Source: an uncultured Siphonobacter sp. (GTDB taxonomy: Bacteria; Bacteroidota; Bacteroidia; Cytophagales; Spirosomataceae). Taken from it: DNA of 64,000 nucleotides. Position numbers and translations under genes: made by a program. The stretch covers positions 496,001 to 560,000 of the forward strand of contig CAJYIW010000019.1 of assembly GCA_913775095.1 (NCBI GenBank), read 5' to 3'. The notes beneath the pieces are model-generated. The model saw only the letters and a program-made list of their open reading frames with translations. It was not told where the DNA came from and searched no databases. This document shows positions 43,188-53,685 of the stretch, piece by piece (position 1 is the stretch's first letter; every line of letters starts with the position of its first letter).

Positions 43188-46100
43188 TAAAAGTGGCAGG
43201 AAAGACCGAAGGTGTAGGAACGTTGGGCCGGATAGGCTCCGTAGTCAATTCCCTGCTGCAGTAAGGACTGATTGTAGGAGCTTACTTCAGGATCAAAACC
43301 TGAGTAACGGGTAATGGTGAGCAGGTTCGTTCCGGTGACGAACAGACGCAGGTTTTTGACCGGACCCAGCGTAGGAAAACCGTACGAAAGCGTCAGCATT
43401 TTCAGGCGGGCAAAGCTTCCATCTTCCAGCATAACCGAATTAATGTCGCTTGAACTAATTCCCCGCTGCGTGCCCGGATACCGGGGATCATTATGAGGGT
43501 TAGCAGGCGTCCAGCGGTGGGTGTACCAATCCTGAGACTGATTGAAAATGACCCCGGCGTAGTCCACCAGACCGTTATTGACGTAAAACCGGGTCAGGTT
43601 CAAGACATCGTTACCCACGTAACCCGTGAAGAAAGCCGTCAGACCAAAGTTTTTCCAGGTAAAGTCCGTGTTCCAGCCAAAGGTGAAATCAGGGTTGGAC
43701 TTACCAATAATCTGGCGGTCATTAGCCGTGATCTTTCCATCGCCATCCAGATCCTGATACTTCCAGGTTCCCGGAATCTGGTCGTTCAGAATGCCGTAGG
43801 GGTAGTTCGGATTTCCTTCGGCATCAAAGTCACCGGGCTGAGCCAGACCAATGATTTTGTTGCCAAAAAACAGCCCTACCTCCCGGCCCGGAATCAGGAT
43901 ACCGGAAGTTCCTCCCAGCAGGTTCCCGCTGATGTTCACGTAATCAGGAGTCGTTCGCTCGCCCAGATTCAGCAGGGTGGTCACATTCCGGGACACGTTT
44001 AGTCTGGTAGAAAGTGTCAGGTTTTTCTTCTGAATGACCTGGGCCTGAACGCTCACTTCCAGCCCGCGATTTTGCATGGAACCGTAGTTATCCAGAATGG
44101 TACTCACGCCCGACTGCGAAGGCAGCGTTCGGGGTTGCAGGAGTCCGATGGTGCGTTTTTCGTAATAATCAATGCTGAAATTCAATCGCTCATTAGCCGA
44201 ACTAAAATCCAGACCGGCATTCAGTTGCCGGGTGCGTTCCCAGGAGAGATTGGGGTTCCCGATGGTGGTCGAATACAAACTCGTGGCAATGTTCCCCTCT
44301 TGTCCCATCTGGTAAAACCCGCTGTAGAACTGCGTCAGCGAGGAGTACGCTCCAATGGCCTGACTTCCTGTCTCCCCAAACGAACCCCGAAGTTTGGCAT
44401 TTGAAACGAAGCGGACATTCTTCATGAACTTCTCTTCGTTCAGATTCCAGGCCACGCCAACCGACGGGAAAAATCCGTACTTCTTATTGGCAGCAAAAGG
44501 TGAAGCTCCGTCCAGACGCAGGGAAGTATTCAGTACATACTTACCGTTAAAGGTATAATTAACCCGGGCAAAGGCCGACTGGATGGTTCGGTTTTCCTTG
44601 AACGACCCGATGTTCTGATTCTGAGCACTTCCGATATTATCCACCCCAAACTCAGGAATGGCGTAACCGGTAGAATTTGTGTTGAGTAACTCCACAATCT
44701 GCTGGTTGTACTCAACGCCGAGGGTGGTATTCAGGTAGTGCTTGTTGGCGAAGTTGTTCTCATACAGAAAATAGGAATTCAGGTTATAGCTGTAGGTATT
44801 AGCCATGGTGTTACTACCGCTGCCGTTCGAGGCGTAACCCTCGGCCGTACTGGGGGGCAGAAAGGTTTTCCGCCTCGTCAGGTTCTGATTCGTCCCCACG
44901 CTAACCACCAGTTGTAAGCCTTTGACGATTTTAAACCAGTTCTCCAGATTCAGAATGGAATAATCGTTGAGTGAAACGTCCGTTTTGGAGGTTAATTCGT
45001 TGTAGGGATTAGCGAAATAATACCCCGAATAATTAGGAATGCCCGCACTATTGAAGCCCAGATAATCCAGGCCCAGCGTTGGCGGGGCTTTCAAGCCATC
45101 CAGTAGCCCTCCCGAACTCGGCCAGGCTTTGGATGACGTGATTGCCCGGTTGGATTGCTGACGAACCAGCGAGAGCTGAGCCTTAACGGTGTACCAGTCG
45201 GTAATGTCACTGTTGATATTGGCCCGGACACTGCCCCGATTATTATCTGAGTTAATGAGCGTCCCCCGTTCATGCAGATAATTGGCTGAAAGGTAAAACG
45301 ACGTTTTAGGGCCGCCACCGGACACTCCCAGCGTAAGATCCTGACGGAAACTGGGCTGGGTTATGGCTTTTACCCAATCCGTACTGGGCAAACTGGCATT
45401 GAGGTCCGTAAACGCGGGTGGGCGATCGGTCAGAGCGTACGACTCATTGATGATTTCGGCGTACTGACGGCCATTCATCATTTGGACCGGATTGGCAATC
45501 TGACCGAAGGAGGTGCGATTGGTTAGTTCTACCCGCCCCTCGCCCCGTTTGCCACTTTTTGTGGTGATCAGAATAACCCCATTGGCCCCCCTGGATCCGT
45601 ATATAGCGGTTGCTGACGCATCCTTGAGGACTTCCATGCTTTCAATATCATTCGGATTAATCCCGTATAAGCCATTCTGGGCGTACGCTCCGGTGAAGTT
45701 GGCCGAAGCTTCCCGATACGGGGGCATCGGAAATCCGTCGACTACGTACAGCGGCTCATTATTACCGCTCAGTGAGTTATTTCCCCGAATCCGCACGACG
45801 GTTGAAGCTCCCGGTTCACCGGATGTTTCAGTAACCTGAACCCCCGTCGTCCGTCCCTGCAGGGCCTGATCGATGGTATTCACTACCGCCGTTTTAATTT
45901 CCGTAGCCGCTACGCGGGAGGTGGCACTGGCTAAATCACGTTTGTTCTGCGTACCATACCCCACGACGACGACTTCTTTCAACGCTTTTACGTCGGGTTT
46001 CAGAGATACGTTAAGCGTGCTAAGGTTCCGAACGGGCTGCTCCTGCGGCTGATAGCCCGTAAAGCTGAATATTAAAATGGATTGGGCAGACGGCACCTTT

Positions 46101-46693
46101 ACCTGATAGGTGCCGTCTGCGGCGGTAATGGTCTGAATTTTCGTATTTTTAACGGTGATCCCAACGCCGGGCAAGCCTCCTGACTTCTCATCTGATACTT
46201 TTCCCCGTACTACCTTTCCACCGGGCAAACTATCCGTGGCGGCATTCTGTAACGGCGGCGGCGTGGCCAATGAATCCATCCTTTCGGGCCGACCTGCAGG
46301 TTTCGGAACGGTATCCTGCTTTACGGGTGGTACAGGCACGGAATCCTGCTGGAGCACGCTTTTCCGGGGAGGCATCGAATCCGGTTTTACTTTCGTTTTC
46401 TCCGGCGACGGAATCGTTGAGTCCGGTTTACTAATCGGTACAGAAGGAGCTTTGGGCCCAGGTAAAGTGTCCGGTTTTACCACGGGGCGAACGGGCACCG
46501 GCACGGTATCCGCCTGAATGAGGGGAACGGAAGTGGTATCTACCCGGGGTTCAGGCAGACGGTCAGGCGGCGTTTGCTGGGCGTACATCTGAGTAGAACA
46601 GATTACTCCCAAAGCCAGCATGCTCATCCGTGTACAGCAATAACTCACTCCGTTGACACGCAGAGTAAGCCATGAAGGTTGAAGTTTTTTCAT
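43187..46693 (-). CDS. SusC/RagA TonB-linked outer-membrane transporter
   Basis: This transporter of about 1168 residues has a signal region ending QMYAQ, a proline-rich extension of about 117 residues, a carboxypeptidase-regulatory-like domain (VRGKVSDEKSGGLPGVGITVKN), a TonB-box-like stretch and plug (EVVVVGYGTQNKRDL, then PLYVVDGFP and ILITTKSGKRGEG), and a 22-strand barrel ending YTFGLSCHF. It imports a bound nutrient with TonB energy. The ATG at 46693 is taken as the likely start, but in-frame starts at 46726 and 46762 remain possible. The Pro-rich extension, with repeated D-S/T-x-P units, is not usual in SusC proteins. Confidence 0.95.
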   Translation of the reverse strand: MKKLQPSWLTLRVNGVSYCCTRMSMLALGVICSTQMYAQQTPPDRLPEPRVDTTSVPLIQADTVPVPVRPVVKPDTLPGPKAPSVPISKPDSTIPSPEKTKVKPDSMPPRKSVLQQDSVPVPPVKQDTVPKPAGRPERMDSLATPPPLQNAATDSLPGGKVVRGKVSDEKSGGLPGVGITVKNTKIQTITAADGTYQVKVPSAQSILIFSFTGYQPQEQPVRNLSTLNVSLKPDVKALKEVVVVGYGTQNKRDLASATSRVAATEIKTAVVNTIDQALQGRTTGVQVTETSGEPGASTVVRIRGNNSLSGNNEPLYVVDGFPMPPYREASANFTGAYAQNGLYGINPNDIESMEVLKDASATAIYGSRGANGVILITTKSGKRGEGRVELTNRTSFGQIANPVQMMNGRQYAEIINESYALTDRPPAFTDLNASLPSTDWVKAITQPSFRQDLTLGVSGGGPKTSFYLSANYLHERGTLINSDNNRGSVRANINSDITDWYTVKAQLSLVRQQSNRAITSSKAWPSSGGLLDGLKAPPTLGLDYLGFNSAGIPNYSGYYFANPYNELTSKTDVSLNDYSILNLENWFKIVKGLQLVVSVGTNQNLTRRKTFLPPSTAEGYASNGSGSNTMANTYSYNLNSYFLYENNFANKHYLNTTLGVEYNQQIVELLNTNSTGYAIPEFGVDNIGSAQNQNIGSFKENRTIQSAFARVNYTFNGKYVLNTSLRLDGASPFAANKKYGFFPSVGVAWNLNEEKFMKNVRFVSNAKLRGSFGETGSQAIGAYSSLTQFYSGFYQMGQEGNIATSLYSTTIGNPNLSWERTRQLNAGLDFSSANERLNFSIDYYEKRTIGLLQPRTLPSQSGVSTILDNYGSMQNRGLEVSVQAQVIQKKNLTLSTRLNVSRNVTTLLNLGERTTPDYVNISGNLLGGTSGILIPGREVGLFFGNKIIGLAQPGDFDAEGNPNYPYGILNDQIPGTWKYQDLDGDGKITANDRQIIGKSNPDFTFGWNTDFTWKNFGLTAFFTGYVGNDVLNLTRFYVNNGLVDYAGVIFNQSQDWYTHRWTPANPHNDPRYPGTQRGISSSDINSVMLEDGSFARLKMLTLSYGFPTLGPVKNLRLFVTGTNLLTITRYSGFDPEVSSYNQSLLQQGIDYGAYPAQRSYTFGLSCHF

Positions 46694-47235
46694 GCGGTAA
46701 ATAATAGAGCCTGGATATTTACTCATGTATTTAATAAGCGTACGTACAAGTGATTTATCCAAACACCGTAACGTTTTTCATCAGTCTTTTTAACGGGCTG
46801 ATACCTTACTTATTAAAAATAAACACAGTGGGTGCGGGTCATAATCAATCTCCCGAGATTCGGTTTATTGATCACGTGAAAAGAAAACAGTTACAACACT
46901 GATAGAGTTAAAAGGTAATGGAATTTTAAAAAAATTATTCCAGCCTTAATTATCGAAAAGTGTCTTCTTGAAAACAAACCTTAAAAAACGATTAATCCAA
47001 TTTTTATCCTTGTATCGATCTTATCAACAGATACTTATCTACAATGCAATCCTAATAACCCGGTAATTTAACTTAAGATAAGCACTACGTTCCAGTATTT
47101 ATAAAGCTATCAATCTGGTTTTAACGAGTATCATTTAATTCATAACCCATAAAAAAAAAGGAACGGCATAAGCCGTTCCTTTGGGTCGTAGAGTGTAGTG
47201 AGCAGGCGTATCTTCAGTAGATTACCTTATCAGAT
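46694..47235. other. AT-rich upstream region of SusC/SusD locus
   Basis: About 470 bases between the SusC start region and the small membrane protein gene hold no supportable gene. The sequence is AT-rich with several short direct repeats. A near-consensus minus-strand -7 box (AAGGTTTG, at 46974-46981 on the plus strand as CAAACCTT) is a weak promoter candidate. The terminator of the next gene lies at 47157-47182. Confidence 0.55.
47157..47182 (-). terminator. Terminator of small membrane protein gene
   Basis: The stem AAAGGAACGGC / GCCGTTCCTTT with an ATAA loop is followed by a T run on the minus strand. It lies about 54 bases past the stop at 47236. Confidence 0.88.
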
Positions 47236-47481
47236 TTATCGGCGTTTTCGAAGGGCCATGGCTACATGTTGCTGAACCCCCGTTTGATGGTGCATGAGTT
47301 TAGAAGCCGTAGTTCGGGCAATTCTACGTTCACGGATGAAAATATGCATGGCTCCCAGTATACTCAGAGCAATAATGACCGAAGCCGCTAACCTTAATGG
47401 TGATACGTTTTCACTGGTACCCGATTGGTGAAATACGGCATAAATCAGCAATCCCAGAATACTTATACAGACGAAAATCAT
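47236..47481 (-). CDS. Small two-helix membrane protein, hypothetical
   Basis: The 81-residue protein has two hydrophobic segments, about 2-16 and 30-47, joined by a short polar loop, and a strongly basic tail (RERRIARTTASK to ALRKRR). It has no recognised family. The frame has its own terminator downstream and is separated by 209 bases from the divergent PIG-L gene, which supports a real gene. It could be a membrane or stress-related small protein, but nothing assigns a role. Confidence 0.65.
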   Translation of the reverse strand: MIFVCISILGLLIYAVFHQSGTSENVSPLRLAASVIIALSILGAMHIFIRERRIARTTASKLMHHQTGVQQHVAMALRKRR

Positions 47482-47690
47482 ACGTAGTAGATGGTTAGCG
47501 TTTTGGTCTGTCCAAATTTAAAAATAGTTTAGATAAATCAAAGATATAATTCAATTTAATATTAGTTAAATACAGAAAGACTTATCAGATATTAATTTGT
47601 AGCCGGCTTTCGTCGCAACAAAGGATTTAGTTTCCCCAGACTTTGGTACATTTAAGCTCCATTGTCTACTATTAACCTGAGCAATTTTCA

Positions 47691-50174
47691 ATGAGGCTTC
47701 GTTTTATTCTCTTCGCTCTCTTACTGCTTGCTTCTCACATTGGGCACACGCAAATGCCCAAACCTCTTCCACCGGGAGAAATTCTTCTGAACCTGAAAAA
47801 ACTCAATGTCCTTGGTTCAGTGCTTTACGTAGCCGCTCACCCGGATGATGAAAATACGGTCATGCTGGCCTGGCTGGCCAAGGAACGCCTGGCCCGTACG
47901 GGTTACCTCTCGCTCACGCGTGGGGACGGGGGGCAAAACCTGATCGGCAGTGAACAGGCTGATTTAATGGGCCTGATTCGTACGTATGAGCTTTTGGGAG
48001 CTCGTGCCATTGACGGGCCTGAACAATACTTCAGTCGGGCGAATGACTTTGGTTTTTCCAAGAATACCGAAGAAACGCTGGACGTCTGGGGTAAAGATGC
48101 GGTACTGTCAGACTTGGTCTGGCGAATTCGTAAATTCCGTCCGGATGTGATGATCTGTCGTTTTCCACCAGATCCACGAGCGGGTCACGGCAACCACTCG
48201 GCTTCGGCTTATCTGGCGGAAGAAGCCTTCAAAATGGCGGGTGATCCAGCCAAATTTCCGGAACAGCTCAAATTCGTTAAACCCTGGCAGCCCAAACGTA
48301 TTATGTGGAATACCTTTGCGTTTGGCATCAATCCGGCCCAGCGGCCTGCGGAAGGGAGCTGGATTTCGGTTGAAATTGGCGGGTATAATCCCCTCCTGGG
48401 TATTTCGTATCCTGAACTGGCAGCGGAGAGCCGTTCCCAGCATAAATCGCAGGGTTTCGGTGTTCCCAAATCCCGGGGCCTTAAGATTGAATACCTCGTT
48501 CACAAAAACGGGGACCAAGCGACCAAAGACCTGTTTGACGGCGTAGAAACCAGCTGGAAGCGAGTGAAAGGCGGCGAAGCCATTCAGAAAGTGATTTCCA
48601 CCGCCATTGAGCAATTCAAACCCGACCAGCCTTCGGCCAGCGTTCCCCTGCTGGTTCAGGCGTATCAGTTGGCTGACCAGCTCGATGATCCTTACTGGAA
48701 AGAGCAGAAAAAGAAAGAGTTATCGCAACTGATTGTAGCCTGTGCTGGTCTTTATTACGAAAGCAATCCTTCCAAATTTGCCGTAGCCGGGGGCGAAGCC
48801 GTACAGCTCACGACTTCCATCATCAAGCGATCAGAAACGCCCGTTCAGCTAAAATCGATTCGTTTCATCGGTTTTAAGAAAGATACCACGCTTAACCTTT
48901 CCTTGCCTGACAACGAGTTACAACGCCTCACGAATACCTTTACTATTCCGCTGAACCAGCCCATTACACAGCCTTACTGGTTACTTCAACCGAAAATGGG
49001 TAAAGGCATGTACCGGGTGGATGATACGGCCCTTAACGGTCTGCCCGAAAAACCGGCTGATTTTCAGACGGAATTTACGGTGGAAGTCAATGGCTTGCCT
49101 CTGACGCTACAGGTTCCGGTTACTTACAAATACACCGATGCGGTTCGCGGAGAGCTGTACCGGCCCTTCGAGGTTCGTCCGGTGGTTACCGCTACACCTT
49201 CCGACAAAGTGCTGGTCTTTCCGGATGGTCAGCCCAAGAGTTACAGCGTGATGCTGAAATCTTCCAAAGCGAACGTCTCCGGTCAGGTGAGTCTGGAGTT
49301 ACCGAAAGGCTGGAAATCTGAACCAGCTCAGATTCCAGTTGATTTTGCCACTAAGTTTCAGGAGCAAACGGTTACCTTCCAGCTGACTCCCCCTAAAGAA
49401 GCTTCCGATGCCCGGGTAAAGGTGCTGGTTAAAACGAAGGATGAAGTTTCTTCCCGGGGGCTCTACGAAATTGGATACGAGCACATTCCGCCGCTGGCCG
49501 TTTTTCCGGAATCAGAAACCAAGCTGGTTCGACTGGCCATCCAGAATAAGGCAAAAACGATTGGATATATTCCCGGAGCAGGCGATGAAATCCCGGCGGC
49601 TTTGCGTCAGATGGGTTGCTCGGTAACGCTTCTCGGCGAAAAAGAACTCACAGGATCCCTGGCCGCCTACGATGCGATCGTGGTGGGTGTTCGGGCGTAT
49701 AACGTGAATAATCGCATGGATTATTACCAGCCGCGTTTGATGGAATACGTCAAAAACGGCGGTACGATGATCGTTCAGTATCAGGTAAATTCCGGCATTC
49801 AGCCGCTGGAAAAAGGCATGGGTCCCTATCCTTTCCATTTATCCAGAGATCGGGTAACGGTAGAAGAGGCGGAGATGCGTCTGCTTCAGCCGAATCACCC
49901 CATCGTGAATACGCCTAATAAAATTACTGCTGCTGATTTTAAAGGCTGGATTCAGGAACGCGGGCTGTACTTTGCCGATGAATGGGCTCCGGAATACCAG
50001 ACCATTTTCAGCAGCAATGACCCCAATGAGCAGCCTCTCAACGGCGGAATGCTGGCTACTCAGTATGGTAAAGGCTGGTACGTCTTTACGGGGTATGCCT
50101 TCTTCCGGCAGTTGCCCGCCGGGGTTCCCGGTGCGTACCGATTGTTTGCTAACCTTATTTCTTTGGGTAAGTAA
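47691..50174 (+). CDS. Secreted PIG-L family deacetylase with extra C-terminal domains
   Basis: This 827-residue protein has a signal peptide (1-20) and an LmbE/PIG-L deacetylase domain (about 40-290) with the zinc motif AAHPDDE (H50, D52, D53) and the later histidines HGNHS (H166, H169). The next 300 residues look like beta-sandwich domains of the NEW3/CARDB type. The C-terminal 200 residues (AAYDAIVVGVRAYNVNNRM, then YVKNGGTMIVQYQVN) resemble a class I amidotransferase-like fold. PIG-L enzymes remove N-acetyl groups from sugars. The domain combination is found in Bacteroidota; the sugar target is unknown. Confidence 0.9.
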   Translation: MRLRFILFALLLLASHIGHTQMPKPLPPGEILLNLKKLNVLGSVLYVAAHPDDENTVMLAWLAKERLARTGYLSLTRGDGGQNLIGSEQADLMGLIRTYELLGARAIDGPEQYFSRANDFGFSKNTEETLDVWGKDAVLSDLVWRIRKFRPDVMICRFPPDPRAGHGNHSASAYLAEEAFKMAGDPAKFPEQLKFVKPWQPKRIMWNTFAFGINPAQRPAEGSWISVEIGGYNPLLGISYPELAAESRSQHKSQGFGVPKSRGLKIEYLVHKNGDQATKDLFDGVETSWKRVKGGEAIQKVISTAIEQFKPDQPSASVPLLVQAYQLADQLDDPYWKEQKKKELSQLIVACAGLYYESNPSKFAVAGGEAVQLTTSIIKRSETPVQLKSIRFIGFKKDTTLNLSLPDNELQRLTNTFTIPLNQPITQPYWLLQPKMGKGMYRVDDTALNGLPEKPADFQTEFTVEVNGLPLTLQVPVTYKYTDAVRGELYRPFEVRPVVTATPSDKVLVFPDGQPKSYSVMLKSSKANVSGQVSLELPKGWKSEPAQIPVDFATKFQEQTVTFQLTPPKEASDARVKVLVKTKDEVSSRGLYEIGYEHIPPLAVFPESETKLVRLAIQNKAKTIGYIPGAGDEIPAALRQMGCSVTLLGEKELTGSLAAYDAIVVGVRAYNVNNRMDYYQPRLMEYVKNGGTMIVQYQVNSGIQPLEKGMGPYPFHLSRDRVTVEEAEMRLLQPNHPIVNTPNKITAADFKGWIQERGLYFADEWAPEYQTIFSSNDPNEQPLNGGMLATQYGKGWYVFTGYAFFRQLPAGVPGAYRLFANLISLGK

Positions 50175-50194
50175 TCCAGTAACTCATCCGAAAA

Positions 50195-50226
50195 AAAAAG
50201 ACGTGACCAGCCAGTCACGTCTTTTT
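50195..50226. terminator. Bidirectional terminator between PIG-L and stress-protein genes
   Basis: The 13-base-pair stem AAAAAGACGTGAC / GTCACGTCTTTTT has a six-base loop. It lies between convergent genes. Confidence 0.92.
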
Positions 50227-50248
50227 TAGTTATACACGAGCAATTGAA

Positions 50249-51088
50249 CTAATGCTGTACCATCGTCAGTACCGGAACCTCAGAATGGTTGACTACTTTT
50301 TCAGCAATACTTCCGTGAAACCAATGGCTAAGTCCGGTTCGGCCGTGGGTATATAAGGCAATCAGATCCGCATTCATTTCATCCGCATAGCGAATAATTC
50401 CAGCATCTTCACTCACGGCATCAATGATCTGATAGGAATACGATTCAAGCTTCAGATCGATGGCCAGCTCAGCCATGTCTTCCTTGAGATCATCAAAACT
50501 GCGATCCAGATATCCCGTATTAACGGTCAGAAAATGCGGATGGGCCTTCCGAACGTCCCTGAAGGTAAAGAAGGTCCGCAAGGCCTGTGTATTCGTAAAA
50601 TCCGTGGGAAACAAGATGTTTTGATACTGAACAGGTGCTTCATTTTTAATAATCAGCACGGGACACTGGGCGTATCGGACGACCCGTTCGGCGTTAGAAC
50701 CCGTCGTTTTTTCCTTCCAGCCCGTTGCTCCTTCCGAAGCCATGACAATCAGGTCGGCCTGACTCGCCGCAATAGTTTCGCCCACGCTGCTCTTTTGCCG
50801 ATTGACAATGGCTGATACGGGCACCCGATGATATTTAGGCTGATCCAGTAAACAGCGGAGTCGATTTTCGACGCCTTCTACCCGTTCCTCGAAAACGTCG
50901 TCCATATCCCGATCCCAGTTCTCGCCGGTGTGAGCATCCATTAACACAGGTTCGGGGTATTTGACGACGCCTAACACCACGATAGAAGCCCGAGCGGGTA
51001 TGGCTAGCTCAATGGCCCGATCAAGAGCTTTCAGGGATAACTGACTAAAGTCGGTAGGAACCAGTATCGTTTTCATCTCATCAGACAT
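50249..51088 (-). CDS. Universal stress protein, tandem UspA domains
   Basis: This 279-residue protein has two UspA domains. The first (about 5-148) opens KTILVPTDFSQLSLKAL and ends with ASEGATGWKEKTTGSNAERV. The second (about 157-278) opens NILFPTDFTNTQALRTF and ends with THGRTGLSHWFHGSIAEKV. Both ends fit the G-x2-G-x9-G-S nucleotide-binding pattern. Tandem Usps bind ATP and support survival under stress. No partner is suggested; the 330-base gap upstream to aconitase holds repeats. Confidence 0.93.
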   Translation of the reverse strand: MSDEMKTILVPTDFSQLSLKALDRAIELAIPARASIVVLGVVKYPEPVLMDAHTGENWDRDMDDVFEERVEGVENRLRCLLDQPKYHRVPVSAIVNRQKSSVGETIAASQADLIVMASEGATGWKEKTTGSNAERVVRYAQCPVLIIKNEAPVQYQNILFPTDFTNTQALRTFFTFRDVRKAHPHFLTVNTGYLDRSFDDLKEDMAELAIDLKLESYSYQIIDAVSEDAGIIRYADEMNADLIALYTHGRTGLSHWFHGSIAEKVVNHSEVPVLTMVQH

Positions 51089-51268
51089 TTATATCTGGTT
51101 CAAAATAACCGGATCAGCCTGATTATGCGAATGCGATTTGCAAGGGTCGGCAGGTAATAAATGTCATTTTTTAGTTGATTTTTTATGTAGGGCATGCCCC
51201 TGACTAAAGCCCTGTCACTGGCAGCGGATCAACCTGCCAGGGTAACCCAAGCAACTAACTCACCCACC

Positions 51269-51292
51269 GCTACCCGCTTTTCTGCGGGTAGC
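51269..51292. repeat. REP-like hairpin, family A
   Basis: GCTACCCGC, six bases, GCGGGTAGC, preceded by ACC and followed by AACC. The stem, loop size and flanks match the hairpins near 3843 and 56501. Confidence 0.75.
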
Positions 51293-51368
51293 AACCACCC
51301 CAAGGCTAAAAAAGCAGGTAAAGACCCGAATACTGTTAAAAGCAGATTAGCAGAGTTACCACACAAAA

Positions 51369-51394
51369 AAGACCCCGACCAGGGCCGGGGTCTT
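51369..51394 (-). terminator. Terminator of aconitase gene
   Basis: The stem AAGACCCCG / CGGGGTCTT has an eight-base loop and is followed by a T run on the minus strand. It lies 24 bases past the stop. Confidence 0.85.
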
Positions 51395-51417
51395 CTAGTA
51401 TTCGTACGTCAGGAAAA

Positions 51418-53685
51418 TCAGACTCCTACGCCACGACGAATGATGTTCAGAGCACCACCCGCCTTGAACCACTGGATTTGAGCGGCATTGTAGGTATGGT
51501 TCACGGGGAAGGCCTCCGTAGAGCCATCGGCGTGATTCAGAACAATTGTCAATTGTTTGTCCGGTGCAAACTCACCTAATCCAACGATATCGATGGTGTC
51601 GTCTTCAAGGATTTTATCGTAATCGGCAGGATCTGCGAAAGTCAGGGCTAACATACCCTGTTTCTTCAGGTTGGTTTCATGGATGCGGGCGAACGATTTC
51701 ACCAGAATCGCACGAACGCCTAAGTGACGAGGCTCCATGGCCGCGTGCTCACGGGAAGAACCTTCACCGTAGTTTTCATCACCCACTACGATGGATCCGA
51801 TACCGGCTGCTTTATAGCCACGCTGTACTCCGGGAACGGTACCCGTTTCACCCGTTAACTGACTCTTGACTTCGTTCGCTTTGTCATTGAAGAAGTTCGT
51901 TGCACCAATCAGCAGGTTATTGGAAATGTTATCCAGGTGACCGCGGAACTTCAGCCAGGGACCCGCCATGGAAATATGATCCGTTGTACACTTGCCTTTC
52001 GCCTTGATCAATAGTTTCAGACCGGTTAAGTCCGTGCCTTCCCAGGGAGCAAAAGGCTCCAGCAACTGCAGACGATCTGACGTGGGTGAAACCAGTACTT
52101 CAACCTGGGAACCGTCTTCAGCCGGTGCCTGATAGCCAGCGTCTTCTACGTCAAAGCCACGGGGTGGCAGTTCCATGCCTTTGGGTTCATCAAACTTGAC
52201 CGCCTCTCCGTCTACGTTTACTAAGGTATCCGTCATGGGGTTAAACGTCAGATCACCGGCAATGGCGAAGGCCGTTACGATTTCGGGCGAAGCCACGAAC
52301 GCGTGCGTATTGGGGTTACCATCGTTACGGGCCTTAAAGTTTCGGTTGAACGACGTGATGATCGAGTTTTTCCGGGTAGGATCCTGGGTGTGACGAGCCC
52401 ACTGGCCGATACAGGGTCCGCAGGCATTCGCCATAACCACCGCACCCATCGTATCAAATGTGCTGATGAAACCATCCCGTTCGATGGTATAACGAACTAA
52501 TTCTGAACCGGGAGTAATGGTATATTCGGACTTCGCTTTCAGCTTCTTATCAACGGCCTGTTGAGCCACACTAGCCGCCCGACTGATATCTTCGTAAGAA
52601 GAGTTGGTACAGGAGCCAATCAGACCCACTTCCAGTTCCGCAGGCCAGTTGTTTTCTTTTACGGCCTGAGCGAATTTTGAAAGAGGCCAAGCTAAATCCG
52701 GCGTAAACGGCCCGTTAATGTGTGGTTCCAGCGTATCCAGATTCAATTCCAGTAACTGATCATAATACCTGGCAGGATCGGCATACACCTCGTCATCTGA
52801 ACGCAGGTATTCTGCTACATCGTCCGCCAGTTCCGCGATATCCGCCCGGCTGGTGCCTTTCAGGTATTCGGACATTTTAGCATCGTAGGCGAAGATAGAA
52901 GTGGTTGCTCCAATCTCGGCACCCATGTTACAAATGGTACCCTTACCCGTAGCGGAAAGACTTTCGGCACCTTCGCCAAAATATTCAACGATGGCACCCG
53001 TACCGCCTTTCACGGTTAACTGACCCGCTACCCAAAGGATCACATCTTTAGCCGATGCCCATCCACTGAGCTTGCCCGTCAGTTTGACGCCAATGAGTTT
53101 GGGTTGTTTCAATTCCCAGGCCAGACCTGCCATTACGTCGCAGGCGTCAGCCCCACCGACGCCAATGGCCACCATTCCCAAACCGCCGGCATTCGGCGTG
53201 TGGGAATCCGTCCCGATCATCATTCCGCCGGGGAAGGCGTAGTTTTCCAGCACTACCTGGTGAATGATCCCGGCTCCGGGTTTCCAGAAACCTACTCCGT
53301 ATTTATTTGAAACCGAAGAAAGGAAATCAAAAACTTCCTTCGACTGTTGTACTGCATTTGAAAGGTCTTCTTTGGCTCCTACTTTCGCCTGAATCAGGTG
53401 ATCGCAGTGAACCGTTGAAGGAACCGCCACCTGAGGGCGACCCGCCTGCATGAACTGCAACAGAGCCATCTGAGCCGTTGCATCCTGCATAGCCACCCGA
53501 TCCGGAGCGAAATCAACGTAGTCTTTCCCACGCAGATACTCTCTTTCCAGAGGGTTTTCCCATAAGTGGCTATAGAGAATTTTCTCCGAAAGCGTCAGCG
53601 GGCGACCAAGTACTTGCCGAGCGGCGGCCACTCGTTCTGGCATCCGGGCGTACACGGCCTTAATCATTTCAATATCAAAAGCCAT
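51418..53685 (-). CDS. acnA: Aconitate hydratase (mitochondrial type)
   Basis: This 755-residue TCA-cycle enzyme interconverts citrate and isocitrate. The 4Fe-4S ligands are C359 ([10 protein letters not shown]), C422 and C425 ([11 protein letters not shown]), all present. Other landmarks are the substrate-site [22 protein letters not shown] and the swivel domain segment [20 protein letters not shown]. The sequence style is that of mitochondrial-type aconitase, common in Bacteroidota, rather than AcnB or bacterial AcnA/IRP. It is divergent from topA. Confidence 0.96.
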   Translation of the reverse strand: MAFDIEMIKAVYARMPERVAAARQVLGRPLTLSEKILYSHLWENPLEREYLRGKDYVDFAPDRVAMQDATAQMALLQFMQAGRPQVAVPSTVHCDHLIQAKVGAKEDLSNAVQQSKEVFDFLSSVSNKYGVGFWKPGAGIIHQVVLENYAFPGGMMIGTDSHTPNAGGLGMVAIGVGGADACDVMAGLAWELKQPKLIGVKLTGKLSGWASAKDVILWVAGQLTVKGGTGAIVEYFGEGAESLSATGKGTICNMGAEIGATTSIFAYDAKMSEYLKGTSRADIAELADDVAEYLRSDDEVYADPARYYDQLLELNLDTLEPHINGPFTPDLAWPLSKFAQAVKENNWPAELEVGLIGSCTNSSYEDISRAASVAQQAVDKKLKAKSEYTITPGSELVRYTIERDGFISTFDTMGAVVMANACGPCIGQWARHTQDPTRKNSIITSFNRNFKARNDGNPNTHAFVASPEIVTAFAIAGDLTFNPMTDTLVNVDGEAVKFDEPKGMELPPRGFDVEDAGYQAPAEDGSQVEVLVSPTSDRLQLLEPFAPWEGTDLTGLKLLIKAKGKCTTDHISMAGPWLKFRGHLDNISNNLLIGATNFFNDKANEVKSQLTGETGTVPGVQRGYKAAGIGSIVVGDENYGEGSSREHAAMEPRHLGVRAILVKSFARIHETNLKKQGMLALTFADPADYDKILEDDTIDIVGLGEFAPDKQLTIVLNHADGSTEAFPVNHTYNAAQIQWFKAGGALNIIRRGVGV

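Larger units (their letters stand above)
51089..51417. other. Intergenic region with REP-like hairpin and aconitase terminator
   Basis: These 329 bases hold no supportable gene. They contain the upstream region of the universal stress protein gene, a family-A hairpin at 51269-51292 and the aconitase terminator at 51369-51394. Confidence 0.7.
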
